DNA from: Novosphingobium ovatum
Lineage (GTDB): Bacteria; Pseudomonadota; Alphaproteobacteria; Sphingomonadales; Sphingomonadaceae
Assembly (NCBI RefSeq): GCF_009909235.1
Contig: NZ_JAAAPO010000005.1
Location: forward strand, 62,001-126,000
DNA: 64,000 nt
Reading direction: 5' to 3'
Below the pieces are notes generated by a model that saw nothing but the letters and a program-made list of their open reading frames with translations, made no database searches and was not told the DNA's origin. Of this stretch, positions 26,102-35,237 are shown piece by piece. Within the stretch, counting starts at the first letter, position 1. Every line of letters begins with the position of its first letter. Made by a program: the position numbers and the translations under genes.

Positions 26102-27001
26102 ACATTCACCTTTCGCCAGCTCGAAATCTTTGTGGAAGCCGCTGCGGATGAGAATTTCCGCATCACGGCCGAGCGTCTGGGCATCAGCCAGCCATCCGTC
26201 AGCAATCACATCACCGCGCTGGAGAACAAGGCCGGCGGCCAGTTGTTCGAGCGGAGGCGCGGGTCGGCGGCGCGGCTCTCGCCCTTTGGCCGCGATATGC
26301 TGGATCAGGCACGGATGCTGCTGCGCGAGTCGCGCAAGATGCCCGACCATGGCCAGCGGCAGGACCCCTCCTATACGCTGCGGGTGGCGGCTGGAGCCTA
26401 TCTTGTCGATTACTGCATCCGCCCGTCGCTGGCGCAATATTACGCCGCCGGTAACCTGCCCAACATCGAGCTGATACCCGCCTTCCCCGGCAACGAGATG
26501 GTCTCGCTGTTGCGCAGCGGCCGGGTTGATCTGGCCTGCTATACCGGACGGCCGATCTCGTTTCCCGACGTGGATTGTGAAGTGCTGCGGCGGGTGTCGG
26601 TGGGGCTGTATGGCACCCCGGCGCTGGTCGCGCCGCTGGAGGCCGATATCGCGCGCATCAGCGCCGCGCCGATCATCATGCTGCCCGTGAGTGCGCCCGC
26701 GAACGACTGGATGCTCAACACGCTGACCAACGCGGGCATCTATCCCCGGCTGGTGGCCGCGCGCGCGCAATTCGTCGATGTGCTGACCGAACTGGTGGTG
26801 CAGGGTGTGGGTCTGGGCCTACTGTTCGACGAGGAAGGGTTGCCGCTGGCCGAAGCAGGGCGGCTAGTGCGCCTGCCGCTGGAGTTCGACCCCGGCTTCC
26901 GCGTCATGCTGACACGTCGGGGCTTTCGCGATCCGCGCGCCAAGGGGGCTGTCGCGCATGTTCGCAATGCGTTACTTTCCCCCTCGCGCCGGGCGGATTA
27001 G
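26099..27001 (+). CDS. LysR-family transcriptional regulator
   Basis: 300 residues. The N-terminal winged helix-turn-helix is clear (TFRQLEIFVEAAADENFRIT then AERLGISQPSVSNHITALEN). The effector domain follows, with YTLRVAAGAYLVDYCIRPSL at its start. The ATG at 26099 has no Shine-Dalgarno sequence; it directly follows the AT-rich operator, so the mRNA may be leaderless or translation weak. It is divergent from sulfatase 1 and convergent with sulfatase 2. With the repeated promoter site, it is the likely regulator of both sulfatases. Its coinducer is not predictable. Confidence 0.9.
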   Translation: MTFTFRQLEIFVEAAADENFRITAERLGISQPSVSNHITALENKAGGQLFERRRGSAARLSPFGRDMLDQARMLLRESRKMPDHGQRQDPSYTLRVAAGAYLVDYCIRPSLAQYYAAGNLPNIELIPAFPGNEMVSLLRSGRVDLACYTGRPISFPDVDCEVLRRVSVGLYGTPALVAPLEADIARISAAPIIMLPVSAPANDWMLNTLTNAGIYPRLVAARAQFVDVLTELVVQGVGLGLLFDEEGLPLAEAGRLVRLPLEFDPGFRVMLTRRGFRDPRAKGAVAHVRNALLSPSRRAD

Positions 27002-27058
27002 CCCCCCCCCGCGACAATGGGGCAGACCGGCATCCGCCCCGCCCCATGCTGGCCGCCA

Positions 27059-29401
27059 TCAAGGAGTGGCAATCGTCACATGGGCAATGGTGCAGCCACA
27101 GGCGCGCGGCCCGCTGCGATCGTCAATTGCTGGCTGCCCGACAAAGGCCTGCCCCGCCATGATCCGGATCACGCGCGGCGTCTCCTGCGTGGCCACCACC
27201 GTGCCATCGACACTCAGGCGGATTTGCGCGCCTTGCGTGGCGGGGGCAAAGGCCACCTCCAGCACATGGCTGCCCGGAGCCAGTGCGGCAGGCGCCCGCA
27301 GGATCCGGCGCTCCTGCTCCCGGCCGGTGGGGTTATAGGTGAAGACCGGCACGCCGTTCTCCAGCGCCAGCCCATATCCGGCAAAGCGCGTGCCCTGCGC
27401 GAAGACCGGGCCGCTGGCAGCGCCCGCCGCGACATTCAGGCTCACGCGGGCTTGCCATCCGGGCACCAGATCGGGCCATTGCTGCGCGGGCAAGCGCGTC
27501 TCGCCCGGATAATAGGTGCGGCTGCGCGCCGCGCCCAGCCCGGCCGGGCGCAGATGCGGATTGATACGGGCAAAGAAATCCGCCGACAGGGGATAGACAT
27601 GGTTTCGCCGCGCCGCCACGTCAAAGGCGGCACGCAATTGCGCCAGCTTTGCCGGGAATTGCGCGGCAACATTCCGGGTCTGGGTTGGATCAGACCGCAG
27701 ATCATACAGCTCCCATGGCGTTTGCATCGGGTTGGTATGGTTGGGCTCCCACGGGTTCCAGTTCACCGCTGTCCCCGCCAGCCAGCCATCGCGATAATAG
27801 GCCCGGCTGCCCAGCATCTCGAAATATTGCTCGCGGTGGCGGCTGGGCGCGCTGGGATGGTCAAAGGTATAGGTCAGCGAAATGCCATCGATCGGCTGTT
27901 GCCGTACCCCGTCCACCTGTGCGGGCGGGGTGATGCCAATGGCCTGATAAATGGTCGGCGCGATATCGATCACATGACCGAACTGGCTGCGCATCGCCCC
28001 CCGGTCGCGGATGCGGCGCGGCCAGGAAATCACCATGCCATCGCGCAGGCCGCCCAATTGCGAGGCCACCGTCTTGCCCCAGGGATAGGGCGTGTTGGTG
28101 GCCAGCGCCCAGCCCACCGGATAATTGCCGAAAGTGTTTTCCGAGCCAATCTCGTTAAGGCGCGGCATGGTATCCGCGTCATTTTCCTGAATGCCCGCAA
28201 AGGTGGCATAGGCATTGATGCTGCCTGCATATGTGTGCAGCGCGGCACCATTGTCCCCCTGGATGAAGATCACCAAGGTGTTGTCCAACTGCCCGCTCTC
28301 GCGCAGATGCGCAATCACCCTGCCAAACTGGTCATCCATATAGGCCAATTGCGCGGCGGCCACTTCCATCATGCGGGCATACAGGCGCTTCTGGTCTGCG
28401 CTCAGGCTGTTCCAGCGGGGCACGCCAGCGGGCATGGCGGGCAATTGCGCTGAAGCCGGGATCAGCCCCATCGCCTTTTGCCTGGCAAAGGTCTGTTCAC
28501 GCATCGCGTCCCAGCCGCCATCAAACTGCCCACGGAACCGCTCGATCCACGCCTGCGGCGCCTGTTGTGGATCATGCATGGCGCCCGGCGCGTAATACAG
28601 AAAGAACGGCTTGTCCGGCTGGACGGCATGCTGGCTGCGCAACCATGACAGCATGTGATCGGCCAGATCGCGGTCGAAATGATAGCTGCTGTCGGCCGGA
28701 TCGCGCCGGACGGGATTGCGGTTCTCGATCAGATCGGGATTGAACTGATCGGTGGCCGCCGCGTTGAAGCCATAGAAATAGTCAAAGCCCATGCCGTTGG
28801 GCCAATGTTCGAATGGCCCCATCGGCCCACCTTCCCACGGGGGCGTATTGTGGTTTTTCCCGAAAAAGGCGGTGTTATAGCCATTGCCGTGCAAGACCCG
28901 GCCCAGTGTGGCCGCGCTGGCCGGCATCACCGAGGTATAGCCCGCTTCATCCACCGACACATCCGCGATCGAGCCGGAGCCTACAGCGTGATGGTTGCGC
29001 CCGGTCAGCAGCGCGGCGCGGGTGGGGGAACACATGGCGGTGGTGTGGAACTGCGTATAGCGCAGGCCCATCGCCGCCAGCGTGTCGAATGTGGGCGTGG
29101 GGATCGGCCCCCCAAAGGTGCTGGACGCCCCAAAGCCGACATCATCGGTCAACACCAGCAGCACATTGGGGGCCCCCGCCGGTGCGGTGGGCACGCGGGG
29201 ATAGTGCCGCCATACCTTGGGTGCCTGCGGTGACGCCGATGGCGGGACGGATGGCTGCGCCGGTTGCGCGGCCCAGCCCCACGCCGCATGCACCATCATT
29301 GCCATCGTCAGGGCCGAACCAACGGCCACTTTTCCCAAACCCAGCCCACAAGACAGGCGCAAAATGGCGGATGATCGGCGGCGAACTGCCGGCTGGTGCA
29401 T
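27059..29401 (-). CDS. formylglycine-dependent sulfatase 2 (paralogue of sulfatase 1), exported
   Basis: 780 residues, closely similar to sulfatase 1 over the whole length. It has an N-terminal export signal with an RRR start (hydrophobic core about 23-44), the metal site in LVLTDDVGFG (D86, D87), the CSPTRAALLTGRNHH signature with C124, IQGDNGAA, and the same C-terminal domain ending GPRACGCTIAHVTIATP. Differences lie mainly in the N-terminus and the middle loops (for example TYAGSINAYATF against NLEGTLNVYSGF), so substrate preferences may differ. GGGAGAAG precedes the ATG at 29401. It is divergent from a SnoaL-like gene, and the intergenic DNA carries copy 2 of the shared promoter site. Confidence 0.92.
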   Translation of the reverse strand: MHQPAVRRRSSAILRLSCGLGLGKVAVGSALTMAMMVHAAWGWAAQPAQPSVPPSASPQAPKVWRHYPRVPTAPAGAPNVLLVLTDDVGFGASSTFGGPIPTPTFDTLAAMGLRYTQFHTTAMCSPTRAALLTGRNHHAVGSGSIADVSVDEAGYTSVMPASAATLGRVLHGNGYNTAFFGKNHNTPPWEGGPMGPFEHWPNGMGFDYFYGFNAAATDQFNPDLIENRNPVRRDPADSSYHFDRDLADHMLSWLRSQHAVQPDKPFFLYYAPGAMHDPQQAPQAWIERFRGQFDGGWDAMREQTFARQKAMGLIPASAQLPAMPAGVPRWNSLSADQKRLYARMMEVAAAQLAYMDDQFGRVIAHLRESGQLDNTLVIFIQGDNGAALHTYAGSINAYATFAGIQENDADTMPRLNEIGSENTFGNYPVGWALATNTPYPWGKTVASQLGGLRDGMVISWPRRIRDRGAMRSQFGHVIDIAPTIYQAIGITPPAQVDGVRQQPIDGISLTYTFDHPSAPSRHREQYFEMLGSRAYYRDGWLAGTAVNWNPWEPNHTNPMQTPWELYDLRSDPTQTRNVAAQFPAKLAQLRAAFDVAARRNHVYPLSADFFARINPHLRPAGLGAARSRTYYPGETRLPAQQWPDLVPGWQARVSLNVAAGAASGPVFAQGTRFAGYGLALENGVPVFTYNPTGREQERRILRAPAALAPGSHVLEVAFAPATQGAQIRLSVDGTVVATQETPRVIRIMAGQAFVGQPAIDDRSGPRACGCTIAHVTIATP

Positions 29402-29475
29402 GGTCTTCTCCCGGAATGCATCTGATTTGGCCCGTGATTGCCCGCCTTCCGCCGCGACAAGCAACGCCGTGAAGC

Positions 29476-29506
29476 GTTATACGTAATAGCCCAAAGGCTA
29501 TATACT
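29476..29506. promoter_or_regulatory. shared sulfatase promoter/operator, copy 2
   Basis: Ungapped 23/31 match to 26071-26101, with TTATACG and AGGCTATATA blocks and the tight dyad TAGCC-CAAA-GGCTA. It is 75 bp upstream of the sulfatase 2 ATG, against 73 bp for copy 1, and the stretch GCGTTGCTT follows at the same position in both leaders. It also lies 87 bp upstream of the divergent SnoaL-like gene, which it could control as well. Confidence 0.65.
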
Positions 29507-29592
29507 CTCCGGCCGCGCATGCAGGCTCAGACAAGCCGATGCACGACGGAAGGGGGTAAGCTGCCGGTTCGAAGCGAACATAGGGGAGAGAT

Positions 29593-30213
29593 ATGGACGA
29601 GAGGATCGATCAATTGGCGCAGGCGGTGGCCGACCTGCGCGCGCAACTGGCCACCGCCCAGCGCGCCGCCGCCAAGGCCGACCATTATGTCGAGATCTGC
29701 AACCTGCAGGCGGCCTATGGCTATTACATCGACAAGGGCCGGTGGGATGACGCGGCCGACCTGTTCGCGCCGGACGCGACGCTGGAACTGGCCGGGCGCG
29801 GGGTCTATGTCGGGCAAGAGCGCGTGCGCGCCTATTTGCACCACCTGCCGCCCTATGGCCACGGCGTGCTCTACAACCACATGCAATTGCAGCCCGTGAT
29901 CCATATCGATGTGGACGCCGGCACCGCCAAGGGCCGCTGGCGCAGCTTCATGATGGTAGGGGCGCTGAACGCCGAAGCCCGCTGGGGCGAGGCCACCTAT
30001 GAGAATGAATATAAGCTGGTCGATGGCCAATGGCGCATCGCGCTGCTGCACGGCTATATGAACATCTATACCGAATTCGATCAGGGCTGGAACAAGGGCG
30101 GGGTTAAACTGCTGCGCTCGATCGATGGGTTGCAGGCCGATCTACCCCCCACGATGCAGTATGAGGCCTATCCCGAACCGGTGATCGCCCCCTATCACTA
30201 CGACAAGGTGTGA
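29593..30213 (+). CDS. SnoaL/NTF2-like protein with coiled-coil N-terminus
   Basis: 206 residues. A heptad-like N-terminal helix (IDQLAQAVADLRAQLATAQR) precedes an NTF2-type cone with YYIDKGRWDDAADLFAPDAT, GRWRSFMMVG, and WRIALLHGYMNI. Bacterial SnoaL-like proteins are isomerases, hydratases or cyclases, or lack activity. It is clearly related to the gene at 39411-40100, and both share the coiled coil and Y-x-Y-Y motif. GGGGAGAGAT stands before the ATG. It is divergent from sulfatase 2 and probably shares its operator. Confidence 0.8.
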   Translation: MDERIDQLAQAVADLRAQLATAQRAAAKADHYVEICNLQAAYGYYIDKGRWDDAADLFAPDATLELAGRGVYVGQERVRAYLHHLPPYGHGVLYNHMQLQPVIHIDVDAGTAKGRWRSFMMVGALNAEARWGEATYENEYKLVDGQWRIALLHGYMNIYTEFDQGWNKGGVKLLRSIDGLQADLPPTMQYEAYPEPVIAPYHYDKV

Positions 30214-30221
30214 AAGGGCCA

Positions 30222-30248
30222 TGCGGGGGCGGCATGAGCGCCCCCGCA
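30222..30248. terminator. bidirectional terminator between convergent SnoaL-like genes
   Basis: TGCGGGGGCG and CGCCCCCGCA are exact complements around the loop GCATGAG. The hairpin fills the 41-bp gap between two convergent stop codons. There is no strong T-run; the assignment rests on position and stem stability. Confidence 0.55.
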
Positions 30249-30254
30249 CAGCGC

Positions 30255-30824
30255 CTACTTTTCCATGCGGTTGGGATCGAAATGCTGCATGGCCGCGCTT
30301 TTGAGCGCGGGATCCCAATGTTCGGCGATTTTGCCGTTCTCGATGCGGTACATGTCGAACCATGTGGTGCGATAGGGATGCCCGGCCTCGTCGCGCATCG
30401 GGCGCTCGGACATCACCAGCACATGGTTGCCCTCGGCAATGATGTTCAGCATCGGCAACACGATACGGTCTTCCAGCGGGCGCGCCGGGCGCGATCCGCG
30501 CAGGAACGCCGCCAGCGAATCCCGCCCAGAGGCAACATTGGGATTATGCTGGATATATTCGGGGGTGAAATAGGCCTCCACCCGGTCGGCATGGCCGCCC
30601 TGCACGATCTCGCGGTACATGTCCCACACCAATCGCTTGTTTGCGGCCAGCCGGGGATCGGGGCTGTCCAGCAGGCGCAATTGCGCCTCACGCGTGGTGA
30701 CGGCCGCGCTGGGCGGCATGGGCGGCGGGGATTGGTCGGGCATGGGTCGATCCTGTGCAAAGGTGGGGGCCGTGGCCGTCATGGCCCAGACCATCAACGC
30801 AAGACAAAAGGCGTGGCGTCTCAT
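30255..30824 (-). CDS. secreted SnoaL-like protein
   Basis: 189 residues with a signal peptide (hydrophobic to about 20, cut near TFAQDRP), a Pro-rich spacer, then an NTF2/SnoaL domain with LVWDMYREIVQGGHADRVEA, FTPEYIQHNP, and TTWFDMYRIENGKIAEHWD. The I-Q-H-N-P and E-H-W-D stretches are typical of the SnoaL-like group annotated as putative aldol-condensation enzymes. It overlaps the PQQ dehydrogenase stop by 4 bases, so it is expressed with it and would meet its product in the periplasm. The reaction is unknown. Confidence 0.78.
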   Translation of the reverse strand: MRRHAFCLALMVWAMTATAPTFAQDRPMPDQSPPPMPPSAAVTTREAQLRLLDSPDPRLAANKRLVWDMYREIVQGGHADRVEAYFTPEYIQHNPNVASGRDSLAAFLRGSRPARPLEDRIVLPMLNIIAEGNHVLVMSERPMRDEAGHPYRTTWFDMYRIENGKIAEHWDPALKSAAMQHFDPNRMEK

Positions 30825-32890
30825 TTCTGCGGTGCTCCTGCCAAATCCTCATAGCTGCGGCGGGCCAGATAGATGCGGATCGCGTCCAGATCGGCGCGCG
30901 TCAGCTGGCCCGCAAAGGAAGGCATGCCGCGCGGCGCCAGCGCCCCGTTCAGCACGATCTGCGGAAAGGCATCGCTCATCACCAGCGGCGACTGGCGCAA
31001 ATCGGGATAGGCCCCCGCGCTGACCGCGCCCGCCCCGTGGCAACGCAGGCAGAACCGGCCATACAGCCCGTCGCCGCGCGCATATTGGGCGTTGATGGCG
31101 GGCGCGACATCAATGATCGCGCGCGGCGGCGGGCCAGAGGGCGCCACCAGCGGCGGCAGCTTGGCCTTACCATCCAGCGCGAACACCAGCAGGCGGTTGG
31201 GGCCGATCGTTTTGCCCGCCTGCAACGCCATGACGCCGCCCGTCAGCGGCCAGCCGCCGCCCCAACCGGCCATAACCGCCACATATTGCGTGCCCTGCAA
31301 CCGATAGGTGATCGGCGGGGCCAGCACGCCCGTTTGCGCCGGGAACGACCACAGCACCCGGCCCGTGGTGTCGTCAAAGGCCTGCAATTGCCCGGCCGTA
31401 TTGCCGGCAAACACCAGATGCCCGCCCGTCGCCAGCACGCCGCCGTTAAACGGCGCGACCTGTTTGACCCGCCATCGTTCGCGCTGGGCCACCGGGTCCC
31501 ACGCGATCAGATAGCCCTTCATGCCCGAATAGAGCGCGCGTGTCGCCGCCGCGTCCATATGCCCGCCGCCCGCCATCGCCACGCCCGAGGTATAGGCGCC
31601 CACCACCTGCTTTTCCGCATTGGCCGGGGCATAGACCATGCCCACATCCTGTGCCGGAATATAGACCAGCCCGGTCTGCGGGCTGAAGGCCATCGGCGGC
31701 CAGTTATGCGCGCCCCCCGAACTGGGGAACTGGAACCGCGCCTGTCCGGTCTGGTAATAGCGCGCCTGCGGATCGATATCGGGCCGCCCGCTGTGCGGAT
31801 CGATCCCGCGCGACCAGTTCATCGGCATGAACGGCTTACCCGACAGGAACTGCCCCGTCCGCCGGTCCAGCACATAGAAATAGCCGTTCTTGGGCGCCTG
31901 CATCAACACATCGCGCGGCGTGCCGTTGATCGTCAGGCGCGCCATCACCATGTTTTGCGTGGCGGTATAGTCCCAGCTGTCGCCCGGCACTTCCTGATAG
32001 TGCCAGACATAGCGCCCGGTATCGGCCCGCAGGGCGACAATTGACGAGAGGAAGAGATTGTCGCCCTGCCCGGCCGACCGCATCCCGTGGTTCCACGGGG
32101 AGCCATTGCCGGTGCCGATATAGATCAGATCGCTTTTCGGGTCATACTCGATCGCGTCCCAGACGGTGCCGCCCCCGCCATAGCGCCACCATTGCCCCGC
32201 CCATGTCTGCGCCGCGCGCGCCATCACCGGATCAGAGGCGGCATGGTCCACCCTGCCCGGCTTTGGCGGAACGGTATAGAACCGCCAGCGCAGCCGCCCG
32301 CTGCTGCGGTCATAGGCACTGACATAGCCGCGCGCGCCGAATTCGGCCCCGCCATTGCCGATCAGCACCATGTCCTTGACCACGCGGGGCGCGCCGGTGA
32401 TCGTGTAATTCACCGCCAGCGGATCGGCCTGATCGACCGTCTGCGTCTGCCACAAGACCTGCCCGCTGCGCGCGTCCAGCGCGATCAGGCGGCCATCGAT
32501 CGCGCCCAGATAGACCTTGCCATCGGCCACCGCCACGCCGCGCGACACCGGGCCGCAACAGCCCCGCGCCGTTGCCGCGCGCACATCAGGGTCATAGCGC
32601 CACAGCCGGTGGCCATCGCGCGCATCCAGCGCCTCGACCACGTCATAGGCCGACACCACATACAGCACGCCACCCACCATGATCGGCGTGGCCTCCTGCC
32701 CGCGATCGGTTTCCAGATCATGCGCAAAGGCCAGCCCCAGCCGCCCAACATTGCCCCGGTCGATATCGGCCAGCGTGGAATAGCGCTGAGCATCGGGGCC
32801 GCTGTGGCTTTGCCATTCGACATCGGGCGCACTCTTCTGGCAACCGCCCAGCGCCAGCACCAGCGCCAACAGGGTCAATGGTTTACGCAT
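30821..32890 (-). CDS. PQQ-dependent quinohaemoprotein alcohol dehydrogenase (lipoprotein)
   Basis: 689 residues. The lipobox ALGGC puts Cys17 at the mature N-terminus, so it is membrane-anchored facing the periplasm. The eight-bladed propeller has the vicinal cysteines C111-C112 that cover PQQ, the metal ligand N262 (GTGNGSPWN), and the PGDSWDYT segment. There D307 is the likely catalytic Asp and T309 stands where lanthanide enzymes have a second Asp, so calcium is expected. A C-terminal cytochrome c domain holds CLRCH. This is the layout of type II alcohol dehydrogenases that oxidise alcohols and pass electrons to cytochromes. GGGAGG precedes the ATG at 32890, which overlaps the MFS gene by 8 bases. 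No PQQ synthesis genes are in the window. Confidence 0.92.
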   Translation of the reverse strand: MRKPLTLLALVLALGGCQKSAPDVEWQSHSGPDAQRYSTLADIDRGNVGRLGLAFAHDLETDRGQEATPIMVGGVLYVVSAYDVVEALDARDGHRLWRYDPDVRAATARGCCGPVSRGVAVADGKVYLGAIDGRLIALDARSGQVLWQTQTVDQADPLAVNYTITGAPRVVKDMVLIGNGGAEFGARGYVSAYDRSSGRLRWRFYTVPPKPGRVDHAASDPVMARAAQTWAGQWWRYGGGGTVWDAIEYDPKSDLIYIGTGNGSPWNHGMRSAGQGDNLFLSSIVALRADTGRYVWHYQEVPGDSWDYTATQNMVMARLTINGTPRDVLMQAPKNGYFYVLDRRTGQFLSGKPFMPMNWSRGIDPHSGRPDIDPQARYYQTGQARFQFPSSGGAHNWPPMAFSPQTGLVYIPAQDVGMVYAPANAEKQVVGAYTSGVAMAGGGHMDAAATRALYSGMKGYLIAWDPVAQRERWRVKQVAPFNGGVLATGGHLVFAGNTAGQLQAFDDTTGRVLWSFPAQTGVLAPPITYRLQGTQYVAVMAGWGGGWPLTGGVMALQAGKTIGPNRLLVFALDGKAKLPPLVAPSGPPPRAIIDVAPAINAQYARGDGLYGRFCLRCHGAGAVSAGAYPDLRQSPLVMSDAFPQIVLNGALAPRGMPSFAGQLTRADLDAIRIYLARRSYEDLAGAPQK

Positions 32891-34199
32891 GGGCTGCCTC
32901 CCGCATTGCCGACGTGCCGCGCGTGGCCATCGCCAGCAACACGCCACCCACCACAAAGAACAGCGAAAAGGCCGCGATCGACCATTGCAAACCACCCGCA
33001 GAGGCCGCCGCGCAGGCCGGACTGGCCGCCACACCGCGCGCGCAATCGGCGGCAAAACCGCCCACCCCGCCATACAGCGCCTGTGACAGCACATCGCTGA
33101 GCCGCCCCACCATCGGCGGGCCAAAGCCCTGACCGACCATATGGATGATCACCAGAAACAGCGCCGATCCCGTAGCGCGGCTATAGCTGTCCAGATGGCC
33201 GTGCAATGTGGCGATCGCCGGGCCCATCGCCATGTAGAACCCGCAAGAGCCCACCAGCATCAGTCCCACCGCCACCGGCAGCACGCCCGAAGCCATGCCC
33301 AGCAGGAACAAAGGCACCCCCAGCCACACCCCGGCCGCCGGCACCCACAGCATCCGCCCAGCGCCACGCCGCGCGGCCCATTGCGCGCCATAGCCCCCCG
33401 CCAGCGTCCCCACCATCGAGGCCACGCCCGAGATCAGCCCGAACATCAGCCCGGCCTGCGCGGTATCCATGCCGAAATGTCGTGAAAAGAACGCGGGCAG
33501 GAAAGTGTTCACCCCATAGCTGCCCAGCGAGATGCAGGCGACGCCCGCCACGATCAGCGACAGCACCCGGCTGCTGCCCATCAGGCGCAGCACGGCCAGC
33601 GTGCCGGGACGCGCGGCGGTTTCGGGGGCCATGCGCGCGGGCTCTTTCAGCCACAACAGGCAGATCACCCCGATTCCCCCCCCCACCAGGCCAAAGGCAT
33701 GGAACGTCGCCCGCCAGCCATAGGCCTGCGCAATCGCCCCGCCCGCAAACGAGCCAAACAGCGCCGCCAGCGGCACGCCCAGCATGAACAGGGAAATGGC
33801 CGAGGCGCGCCGTTCAGGCGGATACATGTCCGAGATCATCGAATGGGGCGGCGCCTCGGTCGCGGCGCTGCCCACCGCCATGCCCAATCGGCACGCCAGC
33901 AGTTGCGCAAAACTGCCCGCCTGCCCCAACAACGCGGTAAAGCCCGACCCCACCAGCAGAAACAGCGCCGTCAGCCGGGCGCGGTTGGTGCGCTCGGCCA
34001 TGCGGGCGATCGGCACGCTGGCCATGGCATTGACAATCGCAAAGGCCGTTCCGCCCAACAGGCCGATCTGGAAATCGTTGAGCAGATAGTCCGCCTTGAT
34101 CCGTTCAGCCACCAGCGCGACCAGCACACGGTCGATAAAGCCAAACGCATTGAGCAGCGCCAGCAGCAACACCGCGACGCGGCGTTGGGTGGTGGTCAT
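32883..34199 (-). CDS. MFS transporter
   Basis: 438 residues with about 12 hydrophobic segments. The first reads VAVLLLALLNAFGFIDRVLV, a D-R motif of the spinster/anion-cation symporter-like MFS group. The loop 2-3 signature region is ARMAERTNRARL, and an acidic/His segment (GSAATEAPPHSMISDMYPPE) follows helix 4-5. AAAGGAGAGGAT precedes the ATG. It is first in the leftward operon MFS - PQQ dehydrogenase - SnoaL. Likely job: moving the substrate or oxidised product across the inner membrane. Confidence 0.88.
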   Translation of the reverse strand: MTTTQRRVAVLLLALLNAFGFIDRVLVALVAERIKADYLLNDFQIGLLGGTAFAIVNAMASVPIARMAERTNRARLTALFLLVGSGFTALLGQAGSFAQLLACRLGMAVGSAATEAPPHSMISDMYPPERRASAISLFMLGVPLAALFGSFAGGAIAQAYGWRATFHAFGLVGGGIGVICLLWLKEPARMAPETAARPGTLAVLRLMGSSRVLSLIVAGVACISLGSYGVNTFLPAFFSRHFGMDTAQAGLMFGLISGVASMVGTLAGGYGAQWAARRGAGRMLWVPAAGVWLGVPLFLLGMASGVLPVAVGLMLVGSCGFYMAMGPAIATLHGHLDSYSRATGSALFLVIIHMVGQGFGPPMVGRLSDVLSQALYGGVGGFAADCARGVAASPACAAASAGGLQWSIAAFSLFFVVGGVLLAMATRGTSAMREAAHA

Positions 34200-34280
34200 G
34201 GGATCCTCTCCTTTTGCGACGGCGATGGCGGCGCGACATGTGCCCGTTCATAGCCACAGCAAAGGCGCCGGAATTGTCGG

Positions 34281-35237
34281 TCAGCGCAGATTTGTGACTG
34301 ACCGCGCAATCGCTGCGGGAGAATGGGCGTGTTGGCGGTACTCACGCGGGGTCTGGCCAAAGCGCGCCTTGAACGCGCGGCTGAAATGCTGGGAGTCGGC
34401 AAAGGCCCACATATGCGCGATTTCCGTCAATGACCGCCCCGCGAGCGCCGGATCGGTCATGTCGGATCGACACGCCTCCAGCCGCCGGTCCCAGATCAGG
34501 CGCGCAACGGTCTGCGCCTCCCCCTCGAACAATTTGTGAATGGTGCGTTTGGAAAAACCAAAGGCGCGCGCGATGCTCTCCACCCCCAGATCGAAATCGG
34601 CCAGATGACGGTCGATATAGGCCATCACCTCGGCGCGGCGCTCCTCGCGCTGGTCGCGCAGATCATCGGCCAGAACCGCACGGATCAGCATGTCGGCCTG
34701 TTGCACGACATGGCTGCCGATCTGCGCCCGCTCGGCCTCGACCAGAACGCCGCCCGCGTGAATGGCCGCCGACGAGGTCGCGTGCAGGACATGCGCCAGC
34801 CCCCGCGTGAACGGGCGCGACATCCGCCACCATTCCACCGGATGATCGGGCCGCGACAGCACGCTGCACGGCAGTGTCAGCGTCAACTGGCGCGAATGGC
34901 GCGGCGCATCCAGCACAAAATCCATGTCCTTGCGCACGGCGCACCACTGGCCGGGCTGCAAGGTCTGGGTGTGGCCAGCTTGATGCACGGTCGTACAGCC
35001 ATCCTCCTGAAACAGGAATTTCAGCGCGGCGGGCGCATGTTCACGCGCATTGTGGCGCTGCTCGACCCGGTGACTGCCCATCGAGACCAGACACAGCATG
35101 GCCGGACCAAAGGTCCCGCCCCGCATCGAGGCCTCGCGGTCGTCGGTGAACTCGACCAGCGGGGCCCGTGTCAGCGCGCTCCATTGACGGCTGCGCTCGC
35201 GACGGGTGGCCGCGCGCGTGGTAAAGACTGTCAGCAT
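34281..35237 (-). CDS. AraC-family transcriptional regulator
   Basis: 318 residues. The N-terminal half resembles the AraC ligand-binding region of the AraC-binding-like/FeaR group. The C-terminal double helix-turn-helix includes ESIARAFGFSKRTIHKLFEG and LTEIAHMWAFADSQHFSRAF followed by KARFGQTPREYR, all classical. It is divergent from the ALDH operon (204-bp gap) and 81 bp upstream of the MFS operon on its own strand, so it probably activates one or both. Confidence 0.92.
   Translation of the reverse strand: MLTVFTTRAATRRERSRQWSALTRAPLVEFTDDREASMRGGTFGPAMLCLVSMGSHRVEQRHNAREHAPAALKFLFQEDGCTTVHQAGHTQTLQPGQWCAVRKDMDFVLDAPRHSRQLTLTLPCSVLSRPDHPVEWWRMSRPFTRGLAHVLHATSSAAIHAGGVLVEAERAQIGSHVVQQADMLIRAVLADDLRDQREERRAEVMAYIDRHLADFDLGVESIARAFGFSKRTIHKLFEGEAQTVARLIWDRRLEACRSDMTDPALAGRSLTEIAHMWAFADSQHFSRAFKARFGQTPREYRQHAHSPAAIARSVTNLR

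Noticed and set aside
27002-27058. C-run between lysR and sulfatase 2 as a terminator or repeat
   Set aside because: Only a short homopolymer in a convergent gap; no stable hairpin recognised.
30755-32044. 429-codon + strand frame opposite the PQQ dehydrogenase
   Set aside because: Antisense; the same pattern of Arg/His-rich sequence is seen opposite many genes here.
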